Source of the DNA: Peptococcaceae bacterium UBA7702
Lineage (GTDB): Bacteria; Bacillota; Dehalobacteriia; UBA7702
Length of the DNA: 64,000 nucleotides
Direction of reading: 5' to 3'
Assembly (NCBI GenBank): GCA_002482535.1
Contig: DLGE01000001.1
Location: 1,008,536-1,072,535, forward strand
Under the pieces are notes generated by a model. That model was not told where the DNA came from. It did not search any database and saw nothing but the letters and a program-made list of their open reading frames with translations. Shown here one piece after another: positions 7,351 to 15,888 of this stretch; position 1 is the first letter of the stretch; each line of letters starts with the position of its first letter. A program made the translations under genes and the position numbers.

Positions 7351-7443
7351 TAATATCGGTTGATTATTTTTGCAAACTAAAGTATCGTATTAATTAGGTG
7401 ATTACTGATTACTTTTGAATTTTATCATAAAGAGGGTCTTAAC

Positions 7444-8289
7444 ATGAAAACCGGAGTGATCGACGTCGGCGGCGGTCTCCGCGACATTTACGGCGCGGGC
7501 GTCCTCGACTATTGTCTCGGCGAAAACATTCCCTTCGATTACTGCCTCGGTGTATCGGCTGGCAGCGCCAACCTCGTTTCCTTCCTGGCCGGGCAAAAAG
7601 AAAGGAACCGCATCTTTTATTTGGACTATTCCTTCCGCAAAGAGTATATGAGCTTGAAAAACCTGATCAAAAAGGGTTCCTACGTCAATCTTGACTACGG
7701 CTATACGGTTTTGAGCAACACCGGCGGCGAATATCCCTTGAATTATCCCGCTCTTAAGGCGAACCCGGCGGAATTTTTCGTCGTCGCCTCAGAAGCCATC
7801 AGCGGCAAAACCAAATATTTCAGGAAAAGTGATTTAAAGCAGGATAACTACGATATCTTGAAAGCCTCCTCGGCCCTTCCCTTGGTGGGTAAACCCTATG
7901 TGGTCAATGGCATCCCCTATTTCGACGGCGGTCTCAATGACCCGGTACCCATCGAAAAGGCCCTTGCCGACGGCTGCGATAAGGTAATTGTGATTCTGAC
8001 CAGGCCCAAGGACTTCATTCGCTCTCCTCAAAAAGACGAAAAGAAAGCCAAACTGCTGCGCCGGAAATATCCCCAGGCCGCGGAGAATCTGCGGCAAAGG
8101 GCCGAGCGCTACAACCGCGGCGTCGCCTTGGCAAAGGAATACGAAAAAGCGGGCAAAGCCCTGATCGTCGCTCCTGACGACATTGCCGGCCTGGATACGC
8201 TGACCAAAGACAAAGCCGTTTTGGAACAGCTATACGACAAAGGTTACCGTGACGCCGTTAAAATTCCCGACTTTTTGGAACTGAAATAA
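7444..8289 (+). CDS. Patatin-like phospholipase family protein
   Basis: A 281-residue lipid acyl hydrolase of the patatin fold. The N-terminal GGGLRDIYGAGVLD supplies the oxyanion loop, GVSAGSAN is the nucleophile elbow (GxSxG) near residue 37, and YFDGGLNDPVP near residue 160 supplies the catalytic Asp of the DGG motif. No signal peptide or membrane segment is seen, so it should act in the cytoplasm or at the inner face of the membrane. It resembles the YjjU-type bacterial group with a basic helical C-terminus. The substrate is not evident. The ribosome site is weak (AGAGGG about eight bases ahead of ATG). Confidence 0.88.
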   Translation: MKTGVIDVGGGLRDIYGAGVLDYCLGENIPFDYCLGVSAGSANLVSFLAGQKERNRIFYLDYSFRKEYMSLKNLIKKGSYVNLDYGYTVLSNTGGEYPLNYPALKANPAEFFVVASEAISGKTKYFRKSDLKQDNYDILKASSALPLVGKPYVVNGIPYFDGGLNDPVPIEKALADGCDKVIVILTRPKDFIRSPQKDEKKAKLLRRKYPQAAENLRQRAERYNRGVALAKEYEKAGKALIVAPDDIAGLDTLTKDKAVLEQLYDKGYRDAVKIPDFLELK

Positions 8290-8378
8290 TCAGCCTCCTT
8301 TGGTGGTGATTAAAACAAATTTGTTGTTTCAACGTAGCAATTATGATAAGATATTATTAGAAAGGGGGTATGTACATC

Positions 8379-8930
8379 ATGATCATAGGACTTATTCTTT
8401 TAGGTCTCATCGTTATCGTCGGTTTGTGGCTCGTGGCCACTTACAACAAGCTGGTTTCCATGCGAAACGACACGGAAGAAGCTTTCGCCACCATCGATGT
8501 TTTTCTTAAAAAGAGATTCGACCTCATCCCCAACCTGGTAGAAACAGTGAAGGGCTACGCCTCCCATGAGCGCAGCACACTGGAAAACGTGACCAATGCC
8601 CGGGGCTTGGGTCTGAACGCGCAAACCACCGAAGATAAAATCAACGCCGACCAAATGCTCACCGGCGCTTTGAAATCCCTCTTCGCCGTGGCGGAAGCGT
8701 ATCCCGATCTGAAAGCCAACACCAATTTCCTCGATTTACAGAAGCAATTGCAAAAAGTCGAAGAGGACATTGCCGGGGCCAGAAGGTACTACAATGCGGT
8801 CATCAAAAATTACAACATCAAGACTGAAGTTTTCCCCTCTTCCATCGTGGCTTCTCTGTTCCACTTTGGCAGAAAGCCGCTCTACGCCATTGATGAGGAG
8901 CAAAAAGAAAATGTTAAAGTTCAGTTTTAA
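8379..8930 (+). CDS. lemA: LemA family membrane protein
   Basis: A 183-residue protein with one N-terminal membrane helix (IIGLILLGLIVIVGLWLV) and a long helical cytoplasmic or cell-surface bundle: the LemA signature includes YNKLVSMRNDTEEAFATIDV, KKRFDLIPNLVETVKGY and GARRYYNAVIKNYN. I prefer ATG 8379 over ATG 8370, because AAAGGGGG ends only one base before the latter but about ten before the former. The gene overlaps the DUF2207 gene by 20 bases, a common LemA/DUF2207 pairing in Firmicutes. The function is unknown; the pair is thought to act at the membrane. Confidence 0.92.
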   Translation: MIIGLILLGLIVIVGLWLVATYNKLVSMRNDTEEAFATIDVFLKKRFDLIPNLVETVKGYASHERSTLENVTNARGLGLNAQTTEDKINADQMLTGALKSLFAVAEAYPDLKANTNFLDLQKQLQKVEEDIAGARRYYNAVIKNYNIKTEVFPSSIVASLFHFGRKPLYAIDEEQKENVKVQF

Positions 8931-10821
8931 AAGAATTGTCCTTGCCCTGACGGTTTTTTTGGCGGCGTTCCTGTGCTCCCTGCCGGTGACCGCCGCCAAT
9001 GCCGAATACTATGTCAACGATTATACGATTGAAGATTACGATGTTAAAGTAGACGTCGGTGAAGATCATATTCTCTCCGTTACCGAAACCATCGTAACGG
9101 ATTTTGCCACCCATAAACACGGCATTTACCGCAACATTCCCACCAGCGCCACAGTCTACTGGAATATCGACGGGGAGATGGTAGCCCATGACTACCGCAT
9201 GAAAATTCGCGATATCTCCGTGAGCGACGCCGCCGGCGGCAAAGGCATCAACTATGAAAGCAGCAGCGGCAACGGGGTTTTAGAACTCAAAATCGGCAGT
9301 GAGGATGAGACCTTCATCGGCGAAAAGATCTACGTGATCCAATACAGCGTCATACTGGGAGATGACGGACGCAGTGAATTTGATGAAGTCTATTATAACC
9401 TCATCGGCAATGACTGGGATACCTATATCAACAACATGACCTTTGCCGTTCATCTACCGAAAGCCTTCGATGAAAGCCAACTGGCGTTCACCTCCGGTTT
9501 CTACGGCGCCATCGACGGTTCCAACGTGTCCTACACCGTTGAGGGCAATACCATCAACGGCAAAGTGACAGAGGTCTTAGCCCCCGGGGAGGGCGTCACC
9601 ATGCGCCTCGCTTTACCCGACGGCTATTTTCTGGTGGCAGATCCCGGCGTCGGTTTCGGCCTCATCACAGTCTTCCTCCTCTTTCTCGCCGCCGCCCTCG
9701 TCCTTTTCTTCCTCTTTGGCAGAGATAAAAAGGTCTATACCACCGTGGAAGTAAGCGCCCCGGAAGGCATTACCCCGGCGGAGGCTGGCTATATCATCGA
9801 CGGTCAGGCCGATGTTCGGGATGTGGTTTCCCTGATCATCTACTGGGCAAACAAAGGCTACCTCACCATTGAGAGCCAAAAAAAGAATCAATTTACCCTG
9901 TATAAAGTCAAAGACGCCGATGAGAACATGAAATCCTACGAACAATATATGTTCAACGAACTGTTCCGCGGACGCGACAAAGTTACGGCAAGCGATTTGA
10001 AGTATCAATTCCATGATACGATCCGCAACGTCTATCTCGATATCAAGGACTATTTCAGCACGCCGGCGACAAAACTTTATACGAAAAGCGGCGACCTGGC
10101 CAAAGGCCTCTGTTACCTTCTGGCCGGACTGACCGTAGGAATCATGCTTGGCAAAGGCTTCAGCGATTACTTTTGGTCCCTCCTGGCCGGTGTGATCGCC
10201 GGCGGCGTCGGTTTTGCACTCACCGTTGTTTTGGCCGGTCTCGTCGGCTATTACGCGGAAAAATGCCGCGGCCACAGGAAGACGGGAGTGGTTTTATCCG
10301 GTATCCTCTACCTTGTTTCCCTCCTGGCGATGATGACCGTAGCGGCGTTGCTTACGGGGCAGCCCATCGCCGCCGCTGTGGCGGCTATCGCCGCGGCGGG
10401 AGCCGGCTTTGTGGGTTCCTATGCCAAGAAACGCACAGAGCAGGGCAACCGCTGGCTCGGTCAGATCTTGGGCTTAAAGCGCTTCATCAAATTGGTGGAA
10501 AAAGATAAAATCGAAATGATGGTAGAAGAAAACCCCGCCCTCTTTTATGACGTTCTGCCCTACGCTTACGCTTTGGGCGTCGTCGATAAATGGGCGGATA
10601 AATTCAAAAGCATTGCTCTGCCGCCTCCCTCTTGGTACAGCGGCACCGATTATACCATGTTCAACACCGTTGTTTTTGCCTCCCTGCTCAGCCAAAACCT
10701 TTATTCGTTCCAAAACAGCGTCACTTCTACCCCACCCAGCAGCTCCTCTTCCAGCGGCGGCTTTGGCGGCGGTGGCTTCTCCGGCGGCGGCATCGGCGGT
10801 GGCGGTGGCGGCAGTTGGTAA
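8911..10821 (+). CDS. DUF2207 domain-containing membrane protein
   Basis: A 636-residue protein with a signal-peptide-like start (RIVLALTVFLAAFLCSLPVTA). An extracytoplasmic beta-rich DUF2207 domain follows (YYVNDYTIEDYDVKVDVGED, HGIYRNIP), then a membrane helix near residues 245-265, a cytoplasmic stretch, and further hydrophobic helices near residues 400-510. The tail is very Gly-rich (GGFGGGGFSGGGIGGGGGG), typical of this family. ATG 8911 is set by GAGGAG about ten bases ahead and overlaps lemA by 20 bases, so translation is probably coupled. The role is unknown; these pairs are suggested to act in envelope processes. Confidence 0.9.
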   Translation: MLKFSFKRIVLALTVFLAAFLCSLPVTAANAEYYVNDYTIEDYDVKVDVGEDHILSVTETIVTDFATHKHGIYRNIPTSATVYWNIDGEMVAHDYRMKIRDISVSDAAGGKGINYESSSGNGVLELKIGSEDETFIGEKIYVIQYSVILGDDGRSEFDEVYYNLIGNDWDTYINNMTFAVHLPKAFDESQLAFTSGFYGAIDGSNVSYTVEGNTINGKVTEVLAPGEGVTMRLALPDGYFLVADPGVGFGLITVFLLFLAAALVLFFLFGRDKKVYTTVEVSAPEGITPAEAGYIIDGQADVRDVVSLIIYWANKGYLTIESQKKNQFTLYKVKDADENMKSYEQYMFNELFRGRDKVTASDLKYQFHDTIRNVYLDIKDYFSTPATKLYTKSGDLAKGLCYLLAGLTVGIMLGKGFSDYFWSLLAGVIAGGVGFALTVVLAGLVGYYAEKCRGHRKTGVVLSGILYLVSLLAMMTVAALLTGQPIAAAVAAIAAAGAGFVGSYAKKRTEQGNRWLGQILGLKRFIKLVEKDKIEMMVEENPALFYDVLPYAYALGVVDKWADKFKSIALPPPSWYSGTDYTMFNTVVFASLLSQNLYSFQNSVTSTPPSSSSSSGGFGGGGFSGGGIGGGGGGSW

Positions 10822-10860
10822 ATTTCTGCTATGTTGAGCAAAGTTGAGTAAACCGTTTTT

Positions 10861-10898
10861 AAATCCCGGAAGCGTCAATCAAACGCTTTCGGGATTTT
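10861..10898 (+). terminator. Terminator of the lemA-DUF2207 operon
   Basis: AAATCCCGGAAGCG pairs with CGCTTTCGGGATTT with one G-U pair around a nine-base loop, then a T run. Confidence 0.85.
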
Positions 10899-11005
10899 TC
10901 GCGTTGTTATTCTATTTCAAAGGGGGGCTTATTTTTGTGACAGAAAAATCAAAACGCCAGCTATAAGTCATTGACGCGTTACCCTGTGCAAGATGTTGCA
11001 AAGTA

Positions 11006-11014
11006 TGATATAAT
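11006..11014 (+). promoter_or_regulatory. Extended -10 promoter element
   Basis: TGATATAAT: a consensus TATAAT at 11009-11014 preceded by the TGn extension. No good -35 lies at 16-18 bases, which extended -10 promoters tolerate. It reads toward the leader open frame and the dehydrogenase. Confidence 0.5.
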
Positions 11015-11100
11015 CTATAAATAATAAATTTTGTTAAAAATCAAAATATATTCCCGATATCCCCACCATCAATGAAAGGAAAGGAGATTGATTGGATTGG

Positions 11101-11178
11101 ATGAGAGAAGATGGGATGGGATTGAATGGGATGAACGGCGCTGCCCCGGCAGCCCTAAAAATAATGAGAGAGTTATGA
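11101..11178 (+). CDS. Candidate leader peptide (25 codons)
   Basis: ATG at 11101 to TGA at 11176-11178 encodes a Met/Gly/Ala-rich 25-residue peptide starting MREDGMGLNGMNG. AAAGGAG lies about 14 bases upstream, slightly too far for the ATG; an in-frame TTG at 11092 would be better spaced. It ends 21 bases before the dehydrogenase start codon. It could be a regulatory leader peptide or a chance frame in low-complexity DNA. Confidence 0.25.
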   Translation: MREDGMGLNGMNGAAPAALKIMREL

Positions 11179-11199
11179 TTGTACAAAAGGAGAGTAGCA

Positions 11200-12399
11200 A
11201 TGGGAAAAGTTCTAATCATCGGCTGCGGCGGCATCGCCAATGTCGCCATTCGGAAATGTTGCCAAAACAGCCAGGTATTTGAAGAAATCATGATTGCCAG
11301 CCGCACGAAAGCAAAATGCGACGCGTTGAAAGCAAAACTTGCCGGCGGCAAAACTAAAATTCACACGGCAAAAGTTGACGCCAGCCAGGTGGACGAAGTG
11401 ATCGCTTTGATCAACGATTTTCAACCCGATGCCGTTCTCCACCTGGCCCTGCCTTATCAGAATCTCACCATCATGGAGGCTTGCCTCGCCACAAAAACTC
11501 ATTATATCGATACCGCCACTTACGAATCTCCCGACGCGGTGAAGTTTGAATATCAATGGCAGTGGGCTTACCGCCAACGGTTTCAGGAAGCCGGCATCTG
11601 CGCCATTTTAGGCTGCGGCTTTGATCCCGGCGTGACCGGGGTTTTCGCCGCCTACGCCCAAAAACACTTCTTTGATGAAATTTACCATCTCGATATTTTA
11701 GACGCCAATGCCGGCAATAACGGCTATCCCTTCTCCACCAACTTCAACCCGGAAATCAACATCAGGGAAATTACCGCCAACGGTTATTACTGGGAAAACG
11801 GCAAGTGGGTCAAGACCAAACCGCTGGAAATCAAAAAGCTCTATGATTTTCCCCAGATTGGCGAAAAAGAGATCTATCTCCTCTATCATGAGGAATTGGA
11901 GAGCCTTGCCCTCCATTTAAAAGGCATCAAACGCATCCGTTTTTTCATGACCTTCCGCAAAAGCGAACTGAATTATTTAAAATGTTTGGAAGAAGTCGGT
12001 ATGACCGCCATTGAACCCATCGATTTCAACGGCCAGCAAATCGTGCCGCTGCAATTTTTGAAGGCTGTTTTACCGGACCCCGCCGCTTTGGGCGCGAAAA
12101 CAAAAGGGAAAACCAACATCGGCTGCCTTTTCCAAGGCACAAAGGACGGACGCAAGCGGAATTACTATCTCTACAATGTCTGCGACCACGAAAAAAGCTA
12201 CCGGGAAGTGGAAAGCCAGGCGGTTTCCTATACCACCGGCGTACCGGCAATGATCGGCGCCATGCTCCTGCTCAACGGCACCTGGAACAAACCGGGGGTT
12301 TACAATGTGGAAGAATTCGATCCGGACCCCTTTATGAGCGCCCTCAACCAATGGGGACTTCCCTGGCTCCAGGACTTCAACCCGGAACTCTTAGATTAA
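11200..12399 (+). CDS. Carboxynorspermidine (carboxyspermidine) dehydrogenase
   Basis: This 399-residue enzyme of the saccharopine dehydrogenase-like family condenses aspartate semialdehyde with a diamine and reduces the product with NADPH to carboxy(nor)spermidine, the alternative bacterial route to spermidine. The N-terminus carries the dinucleotide site VLIIGCGGIANVA. GFDPGVTGVFAAYAQKH and the DANAGNNGYPF block are family hallmarks, and length matches the usual 400. I chose ATG 11200 because GGAG lies about seven bases ahead; an in-frame TTG at 11179 adds seven residues. The decarboxylase partner is not in the window. The ureohydrolase at 33491 could supply putrescine. Confidence 0.9.
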   Translation: MGKVLIIGCGGIANVAIRKCCQNSQVFEEIMIASRTKAKCDALKAKLAGGKTKIHTAKVDASQVDEVIALINDFQPDAVLHLALPYQNLTIMEACLATKTHYIDTATYESPDAVKFEYQWQWAYRQRFQEAGICAILGCGFDPGVTGVFAAYAQKHFFDEIYHLDILDANAGNNGYPFSTNFNPEINIREITANGYYWENGKWVKTKPLEIKKLYDFPQIGEKEIYLLYHEELESLALHLKGIKRIRFFMTFRKSELNYLKCLEEVGMTAIEPIDFNGQQIVPLQFLKAVLPDPAALGAKTKGKTNIGCLFQGTKDGRKRNYYLYNVCDHEKSYREVESQAVSYTTGVPAMIGAMLLLNGTWNKPGVYNVEEFDPDPFMSALNQWGLPWLQDFNPELLD

Positions 12400-12418
12400 A
12401 CGATTAAATATGGAATCA

Positions 12419-12443
12419 TAACCACCTGTCAAACCGGTGGTTA
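12419..12443 (+). terminator. Weak terminator-like hairpin
   Basis: TAACCACC pairs with GGTGGTTA around a nine-base loop just after the dehydrogenase stop. Only a short T tract (CGATTTC) follows, so termination may be partial. Confidence 0.4.
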
Positions 12444-12559
12444 CGATTTCGGGAAAATGCCTCTTGGCCACAGGACTGACACAAAGAAGTTTTATCATGT
12501 ATGAGGTGAATACCGAATGATTCGTTTTTTATGATACAAGGGAAGAGGCATTGTCCGTC

Positions 12560-13690
12560 ATGGAGCAAGCAACGTATTTGCATAACCGTTTTTTTAAGCG
12601 AAAACTGCTTCTGATTCTTTTCAGTCTGATCTTATTGATGATGATCGTTTTTTTCTGCGCCCATAATTTCTATCTTTATCAACAGACCATCGTTAAGGTG
12701 ACCGATGTGGAGACCGCCTATACCGCCACGGAAATCGGGCCCAATCAGGAAAAGGAAGCATATTATCATCAATCCATAGAGGCCGTGGTAAAAAACGGAC
12801 CGGAGAAGGGCGCAACGGTATCCATGGAAAATAGCTACGCCGCCTCGGGAATCAAAGGAGAAAAGTACAGCAAAGGCGATTGTCTTTTCGTTACCCTCGC
12901 GGAAAACAACGGCACTTTCAGCGCCACGGTCACCGGCGTAAAGAGAGATGTCTATTTCTGCCTGCTGTTGGGCATACTTGCTCTCAGTCTGTTGCTGACA
13001 TCATCGAGACAAGGTTTTTTGACGCTGGTATCCATCGTCGTCAACGTCGCCCTATTCACCGCCTGGATTTCTTTCAACGGCACCTCGGTTTATAATCCGA
13101 AAAACTGGGTCCTCATCGTCATCAGCTTCTGCCTGACGACACTCCTCTTGGTCAGCGGTTTTCATAAAAAGACCTTTGCTGCCATAATATCCTCTCTGCT
13201 CAGCGTTGGGGCGATTTACGGTTTATATCAGCTTGTCGCCGCTTTCAGCGCGAAACTCCCCTTCGAACTGGTAACATATATGACGGGGCCCGATTCGGCG
13301 GAACCGATCTTTATCATCAGCCTGATCGTCGGCTCGCTGGGCGCCGTAATGGACGTCGCCGTCACCATCTGTTCCAGCGTCGGCGAAATGGTTCACACCA
13401 AAAACGACATTGCTTTAGGCGATCTGATTCGCGGCATACGGGAAATCGCCATGGACATCATGGGCACCATGATCAACGTTCTTTTCTTCTCCTATCTCAG
13501 CGGAGCCCTGTTCATGATCGTCTTGGAGGTCAAAAATGATTATTCCATAAGTTCCCTGTTTCAATTCAGCTTTATTTTCGAAGTCGTGCGCTTTTTGACC
13601 GGCTCCATCGGCATTGTTCTCGCCATCCCGCTGGCGGCTTTCACCGCTATTCTGTTTTACCGCAAAGAAATGGGGGCGAAGGTTTTATGA
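12560..13690 (+). CDS. YibE/F family integral membrane protein (larger subunit)
   Basis: A 376-residue membrane protein with an N-terminal helix, an external loop of about 100 residues (VKVTDVETAYTATEIG onward) and then about seven transmembrane helices. The YibE/F core is visible in TGPDSAEPIFIISLIVGSLGAVMDVAVTI and GEMVHTKND. Function in this family is unproven. I chose ATG 12560 because GGAAGAGG lies about 12 bases ahead; an in-frame TTG at 12551 is too close to it. The stop overlaps the start of the second YibE/F gene by four bases, so the pair probably forms a heteromeric complex. Confidence 0.85.
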   Translation: MEQATYLHNRFFKRKLLLILFSLILLMMIVFFCAHNFYLYQQTIVKVTDVETAYTATEIGPNQEKEAYYHQSIEAVVKNGPEKGATVSMENSYAASGIKGEKYSKGDCLFVTLAENNGTFSATVTGVKRDVYFCLLLGILALSLLLTSSRQGFLTLVSIVVNVALFTAWISFNGTSVYNPKNWVLIVISFCLTTLLLVSGFHKKTFAAIISSLLSVGAIYGLYQLVAAFSAKLPFELVTYMTGPDSAEPIFIISLIVGSLGAVMDVAVTICSSVGEMVHTKNDIALGDLIRGIREIAMDIMGTMINVLFFSYLSGALFMIVLEVKNDYSISSLFQFSFIFEVVRFLTGSIGIVLAIPLAAFTAILFYRKEMGAKVL

Positions 13691-14505
13691 TTCTTGCATT
13701 AGGCATCATACTGTTCGCCTTGATGAGCCTGATCGGCAGCGAACGCGGCGTAAAATCCTTCGTCGCCCTCTTTCTCAATATCCTGATAACGATGATCAGC
13801 ATCTATCTGCTTATCCAGGGAGTCAACACCATCTTCGTTATGTTGGCAAGCACCGTACTGTTCAGTCTTGTCACGCTGTTCTACATCAATGAATACAATC
13901 TGAAAACAGTCGGTGCTCTTTTCTCCGTTATCCTGGTCGTCGTACTGTTAAGTCTACTGATCACCTTTATTTCCTACCACGGGCATATCGCGGGCTACAA
14001 CGAAATCGATATTTATGAAGAAATCAGTATGTACCTTTCGGTGGACCTTCATATCAATACATATCAACTGTTGATCCTGACGACCATCTGGGGGCTTTTG
14101 GGAGCCATTCTCGACACATCCATTTCCGTCGCCTCCGCCATTCATGAAATCGCGGTCATCCGCCCCGATGCAAGCAGAAAAGATCTGTTTCGCAGCGGCA
14201 TGGCCATCGGCAAAGATATACTGGGGACCACGGCCAATACCTTGGTTTTCGTGGCCCTGGGGGAATCTCTGATGCTGGCTTTATATTACTATAAAGCGCA
14301 GTACGCCATCGAAACCCTGATCAACGCAAAGTCGTTTTTGCAGGAGATCGCCGCCGTTTTTACGGCCTGCATCGGCTGTACGCTGATTATTCCCATCACC
14401 GCGGCGATGATCTCATATTTCCTCAAATCCCCCCGCATCGGCGCCTATTTTTACAGAAAAAATACTCTACCCAATACAGAGCAGACGCTCCGTAAAGAAT
14501 CCTGA
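13687..14505 (+). CDS. YibE/F family integral membrane protein (smaller subunit)
   Basis: A 272-residue protein with about seven predicted membrane helices. It shares the family core with its neighbour: TIWGLLGAILDTSISVASAIHEI followed by RSGMAIGKDILGTTANTLVF. It lacks the large external N-terminal domain. The start overlaps the preceding stop (ATGA), so the two are translationally coupled. A strong bidirectional terminator follows. Confidence 0.85.
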   Translation: MILALGIILFALMSLIGSERGVKSFVALFLNILITMISIYLLIQGVNTIFVMLASTVLFSLVTLFYINEYNLKTVGALFSVILVVVLLSLLITFISYHGHIAGYNEIDIYEEISMYLSVDLHINTYQLLILTTIWGLLGAILDTSISVASAIHEIAVIRPDASRKDLFRSGMAIGKDILGTTANTLVFVALGESLMLALYYYKAQYAIETLINAKSFLQEIAAVFTACIGCTLIIPITAAMISYFLKSPRIGAYFYRKNTLPNTEQTLRKES

Positions 14506-14547
14506 GACGGCGGCAGTGCAACCCACCGCCGCAAAACTGCGCACAAG

Positions 14548-14603
14548 AAAAAAGAATGCCCCGTCGATTGTTTCACACTGATCGGCGGGGCATTCTCTTC
14601 TCC
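14548..14603. terminator. Bidirectional terminator between yibE/F and gpsA
   Basis: AATGCCCCGTCGAT (14555-14568) pairs with ATCGGCGGGGCATT (14581-14594) with one G-U pair. T-rich tracts flank both sides (TCTCTTCTCC on plus, TTCTTTTTTC on minus), so it serves both converging units. Confidence 0.8.
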
Positions 14604-14691
14604 CTATTTGATCACGGCCTTCCTGCACGAAAACGACAGTAAAAACACGATTTCAGATTCAAGTTTAAGATTTCACATTTTTTTCAACCGA

Positions 14692-15648
14692 TTAAAACTC
14701 ATTTTTGATGCTGCGCAGGAAGAGGCCTTTTAAAGTCGTCTTAGCATCCTTCTTTTCATATAAAACATCGTATACGGCTTTGCAGATCGGCAGATCTACC
14801 CCATATTGGGCGGCCAAGGTCATCATGGCTTTCACCGTATAATACCCCTCCGCCAGCTGGTCGTAGGGCTCGCCCTTGATGAACAGTTCCCCGAATCTAC
14901 GGTTATGGCTGTATTTTGAAAAGACCGTGGCTTCGTAATCCCCCAAATGGCAAAGGCCGTAGGCGGAAAGCTCGTTGCCGCCCATGGCTTTGATGAGCCG
15001 CGCCACTTCCCGGGTACCTCTGGACATCAGCGCCCCTTTTAAGGAGGAAAGCCCATAACCGTCGAGCATACCGGCGGCAATGCCGATGACGTTTTTTGCC
15101 GCGGCGCCGATTTCATTGCCGATGAGATCTTGTCCATAGTAAAAACGGATCAGCTCACTGGAGAAAGCGGTGACCAATTTCTGCTTGACCTCTTCCTCTT
15201 CGCTGTCGATCACCATACAGTTGGGTACGCCCTTGGTGAACTCCTCGGCGTGGCCGGGACCAAGCCAAACGGCGATATGGTTGCTGTCATCGGTGTTTTC
15301 GGCGACAATTTGGGAAAGCCGCCGTCCGGTTTCGATCTCCACCCCCTTCATGCAAAGCACAAAGGTTTTATTGTTTAATTTCAACGGTTTCAGTTCATTC
15401 ATCAGCCCTTGCAAACCCTGGGCGCCGATGGAAATGGCGATGATTTCGGCGTCTTCCACACAGCGCAGGTCGCTGGTGAGGGCTACCGTATCAGGGAGCG
15501 TCAGAAAGCGGTTTTTCCGCTCTTTCCACAGTTGTTGCAGATGGGCGGATTCCTCCCGCCCGTAAATGGTCACGTCATGGCGCAAACCACCGAGATACCA
15601 GGCGATCAACGTACCCCAACGGCCACAGCCGATTACAGTTATTTTCAT
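14692..15648 (-). CDS. gpsA: NAD(P)H-dependent glycerol-3-phosphate dehydrogenase
   Basis: GpsA reduces dihydroxyacetone phosphate to sn-glycerol 3-phosphate, the start of phospholipid synthesis. The 318-residue product has the N-terminal Rossmann motif VIGCGRWGT, the GPGHAEE loop, the family core GNEIGAAAKNVIGIAAG with the catalytic Lys, and SRGTREVARL in the C-terminal helical domain. It is slightly shorter than the usual 330. The canonical TIGDL...TC block reads CHLGDYEATVFSKYSHNRRFG, so it is divergent but complete. It is transcribed alone from the promoter at 15731-15758. Confidence 0.9.
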   Translation of the reverse strand: MKITVIGCGRWGTLIAWYLGGLRHDVTIYGREESAHLQQLWKERKNRFLTLPDTVALTSDLRCVEDAEIIAISIGAQGLQGLMNELKPLKLNNKTFVLCMKGVEIETGRRLSQIVAENTDDSNHIAVWLGPGHAEEFTKGVPNCMVIDSEEEEVKQKLVTAFSSELIRFYYGQDLIGNEIGAAAKNVIGIAAGMLDGYGLSSLKGALMSRGTREVARLIKAMGGNELSAYGLCHLGDYEATVFSKYSHNRRFGELFIKGEPYDQLAEGYYTVKAMMTLAAQYGVDLPICKAVYDVLYEKKDAKTTLKGLFLRSIKNEF

Positions 15649-15730
15649 TTTTTTTCTACCTTTCCATATTGCTTCCTAATCTATTTTATGAAAAGCGCGT
15701 TATACCATTTTACCGCCTTTCGCTCTTTTT

Positions 15731-15758
15731 ATTCTACCGCAATATTTTCCACCGTCAA
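15731..15758 (-). promoter_or_regulatory. Promoter of gpsA
   Basis: On the minus strand TTGACG (15758-15753) and TAGAAT (15736-15731) are 16 bases apart. This gives a leader of about 75 bases before the gpsA ATG. Confidence 0.55.
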
Positions 15759-15794
15759 GGAGTTATTTACGCTTTTTGCTTTTTAAGCGAAGAT

Positions 15795-15839
15795 TTAACA
15801 TTCCCGCGCTTTCCGTTTTAACAGTAAGTTGGATACAAT
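15795..15839 (+). promoter_or_regulatory. Pho-box-like repeats and promoter of the pst operon
   Basis: Two TTAACA hexamers start at 15795 and 15818, 23 bases apart (about two helical turns), just upstream of a -10 TACAAT at 15834-15839. The -35 at 17-base spacing (TTCCGT) is poor. A weak -35 with direct repeats on one face of the helix fits a PhoP-activated promoter. The PhoP/PhoR-like pair is encoded at the end of the same operon. Confidence 0.5.
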
Positions 15840-15888
15840 AATAATGAAATACAAAAACTAAAAAATAATAAATGAGGTGAACGAACAA

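Larger units (their letters stand above)
10822..11199. other. Leader region of the carboxynorspermidine dehydrogenase gene
   Basis: After the DUF2207 terminator there is an extended -10 promoter at 11006-11014 and then an unusual purine-rich stretch (11071-11140) with repeated GGATTGG/GGGATGGG units. A short open frame with a ribosome site (11101-11178) ends 21 bases before the dehydrogenase start. No known riboswitch class is recognised. Confidence 0.45.

Noticed and set aside
7288..7353. A 21-codon frame with AGGGG ahead, between the ACT-like and patatin genes
   Set aside because: It runs through the terminator stem at 7312-7350, and its codons are those of the hairpin; no conservation can be claimed.
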